DNA from: Strix aluco
Lineage: Eukaryota; Chordata; Aves; Strigiformes; Strigidae
NCBI RefSeq assembly: GCF_031877795.1
Contig: NC_133955.1
Span: forward strand, 2,666,001 to 2,730,000
DNA: 64,000 bases
Reading direction: 5' to 3'
Shown piece by piece: positions 55,701 to 64,000 of the stretch (positions are counted from its first letter, which is position 1; every line of letters begins with the position of its first letter). The notes under the pieces are model-generated. The model made no database searches. It was not told where the DNA came from and saw only the letters and a list, made by a program, of their open reading frames with translations. A program made the position numbers and the translations under genes.

Positions 55701-58700
55701 CCACAAAGAGGCTGGCAACCATACCTTTGTGCCTTTTGCTTTTCTTTTTTCTAGATGCAGTTCGCCCGTTGATGCTTTCCTTTGTATCCATTTCATCGCT
55801 GCTGTCACAAGACTCTCCCGACATGGAGAGAACTTCCTCAGCAGGAACACAAGAAGCTTCCAAACCACAGAGGGATTTAACTAGAATGACAAGCAACGAC
55901 ACAGTAAGCAGACCAGCAGAGAGAAAAAGGTGATCCAAGTTCAGGAGACACTTCAGTGGAGCCACTGCCCCAGCCACTGCTAAGAATGTTAACTGCATTA
56001 GCTTTCTGGCGAGTGACACAAGCAAGTAAATCCTGGGCCAGAGGATTACCTTGTCAGAGAAAGATTAGCAAGGCTGAGCGAATTGGAAACATAATTATTC
56101 AGCTTCTTGTTTTAAAGAATGAACAATGAGGATGATTACCAGCACATTACGCAGATGATCCCATTGGTTTAGCTGAAGCTGTTTACAATTCTGAATAAAA
56201 CAGTATAGACAGGCTCTTTTTCTACAGCGCTAACAGGTTCCCCGGCATACCAGAGCTTCCCTGCATGACCACCGTTCAGCCTCTACAGCGCCAGCACCTA
56301 CTCTGGAATTGTTCTGTGAACACAGAGAAGATACACTCCCTTCTCAGCAGGATAAAGAGAGATCCCGTGGCTGACGACACACAACCCATCAGCGATATAA
56401 CTCAGTGCCAAGCATACAGGAGCTCCACTTATCCTAGAATTTAGTGGAGGGAAAGAGTCTGGCCTAATGAGGAAAACAGCAGGTCCGGACGGTTGGGTTT
56501 GGGGCTTTTTTGCTGCCTCTGGGAGATGTTTAGACACATCCCTGTCAGGAAATATTATTTTTAGAACTTGGTCTGTAAACCAGGAAGTCCTTAGGGCAGA
56601 AAAATCCACATGTGATGGAAGGATTGACAGTTTTGAAAAAGAAAGGTGCAGTCCTACATTACAGCTGCATGAGGCGCTGTCATAAACAGACCAGCATTGT
56701 AACAGCATTACAAGCACTTTGCACATAGTCTGTAAAATTCATTCAAGAAAGCTTAATTTCAACTTAATGCGCTGGGTGAAGAAAAGGACTTCTACCAAGA
56801 GGCACCTGACCACGCCAGAGGAGGCTTACACTGCTCAAGCTTTTCTAACCTGGCACAAACTGAAGCCCAGGGAGGTTTTATACATCACAGGTACAGCCCC
56901 CAGAGCCACTGGAGAGCAAGACATGCTACTTGAATTAAAGGGATAAAGTAGCAGGAAGAAGGAAAGAAAAAAAAAAAAAAGAAAAAGAGATCAGGAACTG
57001 ACCATAAGTAAATTCAGGCAAGAGATGTTCTCATTTCTAACCACAAAACAAGGTTTTGAAATGGTAAGACAGCAGATGAAAGGACAGTCTTAAGATAAAC
57101 CTTGACTGTACCCACTGACTAGAGATACTTTCAGTGCTTTGCTAAACCAGTTCTACCTCGCTTTGCACAATTTACTCTGTAAACTGTATGACATGACAGT
57201 GGCATCCCTCACTGTCAAATCGTACTGCCCTCTCTACATGACCTTTTACAGGCAAAGAGAAATAGATGGGCACCATGAATGGCAGTAAGTTGTGACATCA
57301 AATACAGCCCAGCAAGAAAGGACTGAATTGACAGAGACTCAGAGATGGGTTTAGAAAAAGAAACGGCCACACTCTGCAAAGGAAAGATCAACATCTGAGT
57401 CGACTGAATCACACTGCATTGCAATCTTGCAGAGGCACCCTCTCCATCTCACAGCCGTAATCCCACCTCATCCCTGGGGGTTAGGATGGGGAGGAAAAAA
57501 GGTCAGGAAAATTCCACTTGGTGTTTGCTTCCCCCCACCCGTGAAGCTCTCCGCTTGCTGGCAGTCACAGGCAGCGTGATGTTTACTTGGAGCTGAGAGA
57601 CAGGAGGTGAGCGAGGCCAAAGGCTGAAGCTCCCTGGGCAGAGGCTGCTGTCCCCACCCGTGGCACAGGCTGCGCCAGATAAGGCTGCAGCACATGTCAT
57701 GACTGCACCAGATAAGGCTGTAGCACAGCCCTGGGGCTGGGGAGGAGAGAACCCCAGGATCCCCCCATAAGGAGGGAAAGTCCCTGTGATCCTGCACTGC
57801 AAAGACCTGAGAAAGGGGTGGGCAGGGAACTGCTGTGACCTGGGCTCATCTAGACCGCCTGGAGGTGAGCCAGAAACAGAGCAGGATTTTAGGAGAGGGT
57901 TTAGGCTGGACAAAGCAGGTGATGCTGGATGCAAGGACTCGGGGTGGGGCAGGGAGAAAGAAAAGACAACAGTTTGCCAGGTATGATGCTGGAGTGCAGT
58001 ACTTTGAGGCAGTGCCTCGAAGAAGAATATAAAAGGGTGAACAGGAGAGGGAATGGGGACCCCCCAGCCTATTACAAAGGAGGCAACAAAAGAGGGAGGT
58101 GCCCTGATCTTAAAATCTTAAGAAGTAGCAGCTTAAAAGAACATTCACCACCACCACTGCCCGAAACAGCTACCACCTAACAGGCACTCATGCAAAGAAC
58201 ATGTATTTTCGTTAAACGTGTAAGATTTCAGCAACATAAGGAGAGTTTTCCTACATGAAGCTTTCAGTTGTCACTGTCAATGTAGTAACATTCACCTCCA
58301 ACATGTGTGACCAGCTATGTCTAAGAGTGGAGGCCTAATCATTAACATTTCTCAAACAGGGTGTGTTAGTTCAGATTGCTCCCAGCACCTAAAACCAAGG
58401 AGGAAGTAGATAACAAAATATTGCAATACCTTTCCAGGAAACTGCTTGTTTATACAGTTCACCAAGGAAACAGCAAAACTCTTAAAGTTTGCAGTACAGG
58501 GAGGAACATGTTTGCCAGAACTATCATAAGTTTATCCCCACTGCAAAGAATTTTACCTAATGAAGTTGTCTACAGTTTTATATGACGTAATAAAGACTCC
58601 AATCATGTTATTTTCTGCTTCAAGCAGGAGATCACACCCAATAGTTAATGGAAAGAAGCCTTCCATTTCAGGCACTAACAAAGACTCAGCAATTCTTACT

Positions 58701-59724
58701 GGACTTGCAACAGGCTTTCTGCAAAACCTCCTAAAATCCTAAAAACCTGATTCTGCCGAGGAACACAGACTCCTTTTCAGGCACCAAACGAGACAGATTT
58801 TCTCAGGCCACAAAAGGGGAGTTTCCCACATCACACAAAGGCTAGCAAAAAAGGGAGGCAGCCTAGGGAAGGCAGGCTCCCCAGTGTAGACTCACCTTCC
58901 TGCTGAACTGCATTGGCCACAGCTTTTTTCACCCGTCCAGATTTCACGACAGCTGGGTCTGAGTTAGCATAATCTGCCACCGTCACTGCAGAAGTCAGGA
59001 GACAGGGCATCAGTGGGATTATGGATTATAGGGGAGGGGATAGAAGGTTTAGGAGCCATGGTCCCTCAAAGGGACACTCCCCACAGGATCTGAGGCTCGA
59101 GCTGGAGATGCACAAGCAGGTGAAGGAGCCCCAGCAGAGAGATGCAGGCCAGGAGTCCCCAGCAGGCCTGTACCCAGCCCACCACACTCAAGGGATCCAC
59201 CCCCCTGCCCAGCTCAGCCCAGCTCTCCCCTATCCCTCCGCCTCAATCAACACCAAACCCCACAGGCCCCCTCACACGCAGCCTAACCCAAGCCTGGCTG
59301 ATCCTCTAGGCCCAGGCTCCTCCTTCACAGACCACGACGGCTCATTCCTAACTCCCACATCAGGCCAGGTCCCCCCACTCCCGCTGGAGGCAGCTCCCTC
59401 CCTCCACAAGCGCGAGCGGGCCCGGCTCACGGCCCGGGGGAGCCCGGACCGTCCCCATCTCTCCTCACCCAGGCTAAACCCAGGCCCCTCAACCCCGCGG
59501 GCGAGGCCACTTCGCCCCTCAGGCCCCAATCCAAGCCCAGGCCCAGCCCAGGCCGCCTTCCCACAGTGGGGCCGGGCCCCGGCCTGGTCCCGCTCCCCCC
59601 AGGCCCTGCTCCAGGCCCGGCCCTCACCGCGCTCGGAGCACACATCGTCGGCCCGGAACTTGAGGCGTTTGCGGGCGCCCCTCTTGGGCATGGCGGCGGC
59701 GTCGGGGCGGCCGCGCGGGGCCAT
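46731..59724 (-). CDS. TMEM183A: TMEM183A, conserved single-pass membrane protein
   Basis: Eight coding exons on the - strand: 59724-59628, 58985-58896, 55880-55725, 53408-53249, 52162-51982, 48671-48591, 47936-47781 and 46916-46731. All have GT/AG borders and joined phases, giving 368 aa (human about 376). The start [16 protein letters not shown] has G at -3 and +4; a second in-frame Met (12) aligns with the conserved MPKRG. In order: a basic N-terminus (KRLKFRADD), the [14 protein letters not shown] block, an acidic/serine segment (SSDEMD) followed by a basic patch (RKKKSKRHK), an F-box-like helical stretch (about 121-160, [19 protein letters not shown]), the conserved RPESMEKL and [11 protein letters not shown] region, then one predicted membrane span near 293-309 ([16 protein letters not shown]), and a conserved C-terminus (DWWHPQYPF). 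The function of the family is not established; I name it by sequence identity. Two CR1 fragments lie in its third intron. Confidence 0.96.
53510..53535. repeat. AT/GT simple repeat
   Basis: A short run of alternating 'ta' flanked by 'tg' steps ('atgtatatatatatatgtac') in the third intron of TMEM183A, just 3' on the + strand of the exon at 53249-53408. Confidence 0.75.
53682..53858 (-). repeat. CR1 LINE fragment, antisense, diverged
   Basis: In the third TMEM183A intron. 'gaataattcaggctgaaaaggttctctggaggtctctagtcc', the 'agggctgaattagataattttgttcaggatctcgtc' block and 'tccaaggatggaaatcccacagcttttcc' match the antisense CR1 3' UTR with many substitutions. It is an old copy. Confidence 0.75.
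54247..54316 (-). repeat. CR1 LINE 3' tail fragment, antisense
   Basis: 'cagaatcacagaatcaactaggttggaaaggaccttgaagatcat' is the antisense CR1 3' end, only about 70 bases long, in the third TMEM183A intron. The preserved tail indicates a later insertion than the diverged copy 400 bases away, or a copy with a different subfamily tail. Confidence 0.85.
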
Positions 59725-59870
59725 GTCCCGCCCGGGCCGCAGCGGGGCCGCGGGGACAGCGGGGACAGCGCCGCCCCCGCCCGCCCCGCGCGAGACCGTG
59801 ACGTCACCCGGCCGCGACCCTACCGGCGCGCAGCGCTGACGTCACGGCGGGGGAGATGGGCCGCTGTGTG
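59600..59870 (-). promoter_or_regulatory. TMEM183A: CpG-island promoter of TMEM183A with two CREs
   Basis: A CpG-rich block covers the first exon and upstream DNA. Two perfect palindromic cAMP-response elements, TGACGTCA, lie at 59799-59806 and 59837-59844, 38 bases apart and 75-120 bases upstream of the start codon. GC boxes ('ccgcccccgcccgccccgcg') lie between the near CRE and the gene. No TATA box is seen. CRE pairs this close to a start usually bind ATF/CREB-family factors; binding here is inferred. Confidence 0.7.
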
Positions 59871-59887
59871 TGCTGCCAGAACCCCCA

Positions 59888-60395
59888 GTCCTCTCAGTAA
59901 GAACAGCCCCTGTGATAGTCACCCCGAGCCAGCCTCACCAGTCCTCCCAGTAACGATTCCCCCTTCCAGTAATGAGGGTCTCTGAGGTCGTTGCCCCCTC
60001 ACAGTAATGAGGGCACTTGAAGGGATTTCCTCCTCCCCCCTCCAGTGCTCCCAGTAATGAGGGTCTCTGAGGTAATTGCCGCCCAGTCTCCCCAGTTACA
60101 AAGGCCTCTAGGGTAGCTAGCTCCCAGTGCTGCCAGTAATGAGGGCCTCAGAGGTAACTGGGTCCCCAGTCCTCCCAGTGACAGGGACCTCTGAGCTAAT
60201 TGACTGCCCCCCCGAGGGCTCCTGGGGGGATTTCCCCCCCCTCCCAGTCCTGCCAGTAACAAGGGCTCCTGGGTTGATTGTGCCCCTGCTCCCAGTCCTC
60301 CCAGTCACGAGGACCTCTAAGGTACTTGCACCACCCCCAGTCCTCCCAGTAATGAGGGTTTCTGAGGCAATTGTCCCTCCCAGTAATGACTGTCT
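59888..60395. repeat. Degenerate minisatellite, ~50-60 base unit
   Basis: About nine to ten imperfect tandem copies of a unit with core 'cccagtcctcccagtaatgagggtctctgaggtaattg'. The clearest copies start near 59962, 60050, 60131, 60176, 60253, 60297 and 60341. Units vary in length and in the C-rich spacer. The array begins about 45 bases upstream of the distal CRE of TMEM183A, on the far side of the promoter. It is not a recognised transposable element. Confidence 0.8.
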
Positions 60396-60399
60396 TGTG

Positions 60400-62287
60400 T
60401 CCATAGCGCCCTTGAGCACTTCCCCAGTGCCGATGCCTGTGTGATCCCCCTCCTGCTCCCCCCCACTCTCCCTCAAGTCCCAGGATCTGGCCATGCCCCC
60501 AACCCCAGGTGTCTCCCCCCATCCTGGGGTGCCCCGGCTGAACCCCCATCACCACCCTGCAAACTACCACCGACCAGTGCCTGGGCGCGCAGCCTGCACC
60601 ACTGGCTCCCAGTGCCCACCCCACGCCTCTGTGGTGGGCGACACCTCGCCTGTGGGTGTGGTGATGGGTGGTCACCAGCTGTAAACTGTATTTACTGTTT
60701 CTTTTAGGGCTAAATTTGGTGCTCGGTGCTTGTCAAAGAAGTGATGCCACCTCATGGGGGAGGAATTGCTTAAAGAGGATCTGCAGAGGGAAAACAGGAA
60801 TGGCAGCCCAGAGTCTGATGGTGATTTCGGGCCCTGTGCCCCCCTGAATGCTTGTGCCATACAGAAACGGGGATTTGGGTGCTGCCAAGAACAGAAGCTG
60901 ATAGCGAGTCCTGATGAGTCCTGGGGGTGTCTGAATTGGGAGGCTGGTGGGGTCCTGCTCCCTTCCTTTGGGATTTACAGAACAGCAGAAGAGCACAAGC
61001 CCTGTGCCACTCGCTCTCCCTTGACAGGCACCGAACAGCCCCCAGTGTGCTGCATTTTCCGCCTGTGCTGCTTTACTACAAGACCACAGGAGATGATTCG
61101 GCTCTTGGGAGGCCAGGGCCACAGTGAGATGCTTTCAGGGCCATGGCTTCAGCTCTCGCTCCTCCCCGGGGTGAGGTAACACACTGGGTACAGAGAAATC
61201 CAAATTTCTTCTTTCAAGCATGGCCAGGAGTTAACGGCATCTATAACTTACATTCCTGACTGTATTTCTTTCTCTCAGCATTTCTTAAAATACATTAAGA
61301 GTATTTTATCAGCAAAGAACATATCTGATGGTTGAGAAGACTTTTGATCATCCCAGACAGGAAAGGACACTCCTTGACAGAAATGCTATTTCTAATTAAT
61401 CTGTTTTTAAAACAATTGATACGAATTAAGGGGAATATCAGTTAATACAACCAGATTCTGGCACTGGTGGCTTTACCCACCTCTTCCATACCTGAAAATG
61501 TTTTCCTTGGACTACGCTATTCATCGTCGTTATTTGAGAACTGTATCACAGTATTATTTTTAAAAAGTAGACGTTGTCTTGGCTTGGAAAACTCTGGCAC
61601 GTTGAAAACGGATGAAATTTTACCAGGATGCAACAAACACAACATGAAGGCAGTTGTTTCCGAGACGGGCTGGCGTTCGGATCCAGCACACTTACTCCTC
61701 CAGCAGGTTGGGGGCATTTATGTGAGACCTCCCCAAAGTCCTCCAGCAAAAGTGCTGAGGAATGAGCTCAACGTCCCTGATAAAACCCGGTGAGCTGAAG
61801 GAGCTGGTGCTGCTCTCTGATGATCCCAGTGATCCCGCTCGTTCCCAGCTGCATCTCTGAGAAGAGCTCCTGGGTGAGGCCGCCTGAGGATGCTGATGGC
61901 TGTGCAAGGGTAAGAGCAACATCTTGTGGTTTCAGGGCCCCAGATTAATTGATTATTTGCTAATGACACCTCCCTGTGCTGGGCAGGGTGCTGGGGTGGG
62001 TTCGTCCTTTGGCTGCTCCCACTGCAGTTCATGGACGGTCTCTGTGTCAAACCCCATTTGAGGGTGCAAGAGACTCTCCCCAGGGAGGGAGCCAAGGGCG
62101 ATGGTACATCCACCACCACCGAAATCAGGAGGGACAATGTGCCCCGTCACCCCACGACTCAGAGCTGGGCCTCGGCAGGGCGAGGAGAGAGACATGGCAG
62201 AGCATGGGGCTCACCCCCTGGCCCCATCTTTGCTCCCCACATGGTGCGGTCTCTGCCCCACAGCCCAGGGCTACTCCTGCCTCCCTC
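60400..62287. other. No gene seen between two promoters
   Basis: About 1.9 kb with no recognised exon or repeat family. Two + strand frames (60754-61179, 141 codons, and 61467-61793, 108 codons) have no domain or family resemblance. The second ends near a GTGAGC donor-like site but lacks a matching acceptor. I found no sign of CYB5R1, which flanks TMEM183A in human. Confidence 0.45.
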
Positions 62288-62530
62288 CCTCTAGGGCTGG
62301 ATGAGGCCCCCGGGAGAGTCCTACCCCCATGGGGGCTAATAAACCCCAGGGGGGTTCCTGCCCCCCAAGAGAGTTCTCTGCTCCCGCCAGGGGGATTCCT
62401 CCCACCCACGTCGTTTTCCCAAGGGGTGTTCCTGCCCCCCCCGGGGGGGATCCTGCCCCCCCAGGTGGGATCCTGCCCCCAGGGGCGGTCTTGCCCCGCC
62501 AGGACATTTCTGCCCCCCAGATCCTGCTCT
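62288..62530. repeat. C/G-run minisatellite, ~20-30 base unit
   Basis: About eight to ten imperfect repeats of a unit like 'ccaggggggttcctgcccccc', each pairing a G run with a C run, so every unit can fold on itself. Unit length varies. It lies just upstream of the GC-rich first exon at 62630-62701. Confidence 0.75.
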
Positions 62531-62559
62531 GCACCCCCAGCCCCCCACCCCCGACCCCC

Positions 62560-62701
62560 ACCTCACCCCACGGGGCGTGGCCACCCTGGAGGGCGTGGCC
62601 GGAGGGCGTGGCCAGGCGGGGACGGTGACGCAGTGGGCGGGGCGGGGCGGGCAGCGGGAGGCAGCGGCGGTGGCGGCGGCTTCCAGCGACTTCGGCGGTC
62701 G
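62560..62701 (+). promoter_or_regulatory. CpG promoter and probable non-coding first exon of a rightward gene
   Basis: CpG-dense sequence with GC boxes ('gggcggggcggggcggg' at about 62636-62652), a GCGGCGGTGGCGGCGG segment and then a consensus donor, GTCG|GTGAGT, ending an exon at 62701. There is no ATG in the putative exon, so it would be a 5'-UTR exon with the coding exons beyond the window. In human the genes next to TMEM183A on this side are CYB5R1, ADIPOR1 and KLHL12, transcribed away from it, and ADIPOR1 has a non-coding first exon. That makes ADIPOR1 one candidate, but nothing in the window proves it. Confidence 0.5.
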
Positions 62702-62738
62702 GTGAGTGCGGGCGGGGCCGGGCGGCCCCACGCTGCCC

Positions 62739-63140
62739 ACGGGAGATGCTTCGCCCCCCGCGGAGCCGGGCGGAGGATGCTCTGCCCAGTGGGCTCCCCA
62801 GTGGGACCGGGCAGGGGATGCTCAGCGCCGCTTCTGCCCCCCTGCTGGGGCTGGACTCGGGGGGCTCTACCCTTTTTGTCTGCCCCCGGGGGTGCTCTTC
62901 CCCCTCCCCGAGGGGATGCTCTGCGGCTCCGTGGGGCTGGGCAGCTGCGGCTTTGCTCCCCACTGCCCCTCGGGTGGGGCTGGGCTGGGGATGCTCTGAC
63001 CCTGGGAGGGGGTGCCTGAGTCCGGGGGTGCTTTGTCTCCCACCCCGTTACCCCTTGGAGGGGGTGTCTGAGTCAGGGGGTGTGCTGAGCTCCCCCGTTT
63101 CCCTTGGGTGGAGTCTGAGCTGGGGGGATGTCATCCTCCC
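62739..63140. repeat. Degenerate GC-rich tandem repeat in putative intron 1
   Basis: Irregular recurrence of a motif like 'ggggatgctctgcccc' (near 62740, 62776, 62816, 62912, 62987) and then 'gggggtgtctgagtcaggggg' (near 63009, 63061). It starts right after the donor at 62701. The long + strand frames across it come from the repeat composition. Confidence 0.55.
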
Positions 63141-63589
63141 CCCAAGCTGGGTTGTGGCGGTGACTTGCTGTCCCCCGACATTACCCCCAGGCCGGGCATC
63201 TGAGCCAAGGAGTTGCTCATCCCCCCACACCACCGGCCCTAGGCAGATGTGCTGCCACGTCCCCGCTGGGTGTGCAGGCAGGAGGGGTGAAGGGTGGACA
63301 CATCCACCCCCCCGGAGGCTGCATGGTATGGAGGAGAGGAGCAGTGATTCCTCCAACCCAGGCATGGGGAGGGGGGTTCCTTGATTTTCAGCTGCTCTCT
63401 GCCCCTGACAGCCCCCCAATATGGTCCCAAGCTGTCCCTTTGCACCCCTCCTCCTCCCCATGCTTTCACCATACGCTGAGGGGGAGGGCAGGCTTCCCGA
63501 TCCTATCCTGGCCTTCTCCTGCTCCTCTGGTTTCCCAGCGCCGTATCCTCCCGCCTCCCTTAGTACTGTCTCCAGCCCTCCAGCATCCG

Positions 63590-63925
63590 CCCTGCGAGCA
63601 TCCACCCAGTGCCGAGCTCTGGGCTGTATCAGTCCCACTGAGCATCTGCCTGGCACTGAGCTCCGGGCTGGACCGGCTCCTGGGGGTACTCGCTAGACTG
63701 AAGCTTGTGGGGCTGGTTCAGCCCAGAGCTCGCCACCAGGTAAATGCTTGCCACCAGGTAAATGCTTGCCAAGCTGGTCCAGCTCTTAACTGGGCAGATG
63801 CTCACTAAGCTGGTCCAGCCTGGACATTGGCACAGGGCAGATGCCCACTGCGCCTGGGGCTGGATCAGCCCGGTGAGCATCTGGCCAGCTTGGCTAGCTC
63901 CAGCTGTGCTCACACTGGTTCCCAT
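63590..63925. repeat. Degenerate tandem repeat, ~60 base unit
   Basis: About five or six imperfect copies of a unit containing 'gagcatctgcctggcactgagctccgggctggaccggc', including a perfect 17-base direct repeat 'ccaccaggtaaatgctt' at about 63731-63765. It lies within the putative first intron of the rightward gene. Frames on both strands read through the array, as expected for a repeat unit length near a multiple of three. Confidence 0.65.
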
Positions 63926-64000
63926 CCTCAGTCGGCTGGTGCCGTCTCGTCATGGCCACGGCAAGCTGCCTCCAGACACCGTGATTTTCTCCTGAATAAC

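Noticed and set aside
59021-59839. 272-codon + strand frame upstream of the TMEM183A start
   Set aside because: It lies antisense to TMEM183A exon 1 and intron 1 in CpG-rich DNA, is Pro-rich, and has no homology. A divergent non-coding transcript remains possible, but the frame is not evidence of it.
61976-63019. 347-codon + strand frame
   Set aside because: It reads through a G-run/C-run minisatellite, a CpG promoter and a splice donor. Its repetitive Pro/Gly/Leu peptide reflects the tandem repeats.

Overview
The window is nuclear DNA of a bird. CR1 LINEs are the only recognisable dispersed repeats. They show the avian 3' ends (tandem ATTCTATGA-type tails and the 'aggttgcccagag...' body). 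The genes have compact vertebrate exons and GC-rich promoters. Three protein-coding genes can be reconstructed exon by exon with matching splice phases and a full-length product: TMEM9 (+ strand, coding exons 28472-32458, 192 aa), an MGAT4C-like N-acetylglucosaminyltransferase of the GT54 type (- strand, 34930-37603, 467 aa), and TMEM183A (- strand, 46731-59724, 368 aa).

Layout. 1-25.7 kb is gene-poor. It holds a cluster of CR1 copies at 8.7-13.3 kb, a fragment at 17.3 kb, and two orphan exon-like ORFs on the - strand (7867-8069 and 11346-11526). Each follows a good splice acceptor, and I recognise neither. 25.7-26.5 kb is the CpG-rich TMEM9 promoter with a CCAAT box, GC boxes and a likely non-coding first exon. 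TMEM9 runs rightward to a poly(A) signal near 33.58 kb and lies tail to tail with the MGAT4-like gene, whose poly(A) signal is near 34.85 kb. 37.6-46.6 kb holds a GC-rich block at 40.5-41.1 kb (possible 5' exon of the MGAT4-like gene), an unassigned exon candidate encoding a hydrophobic N-terminus (43187-43334) and a CR1. TMEM183A fills 46.6-59.8 kb and starts in a CpG island with two perfect TGACGTCA elements. 59.9-64 kb is unusually rich in GC-rich minisatellites. It also contains a probable non-coding first exon of a rightward gene at about 62.63-62.70 kb.

The genes are not an operon or a pathway, but two act in the endomembrane system: TMEM9 in late endosomes and lysosomes, and the MGAT4-like enzyme in the Golgi. 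TMEM183A is a poorly characterised conserved membrane protein. In human the counterparts lie in 1q32.1, where, from memory, TMEM9 and TMEM183A are well over a megabase apart and MGAT4E is a pseudogene. The close packing here and the intact MGAT4-like frame are therefore the main comparative points. I saw no tRNA, rRNA, CRISPR, DNA transposon, endogenous retrovirus or other virus-like element, but old, decayed copies could be missed by eye.
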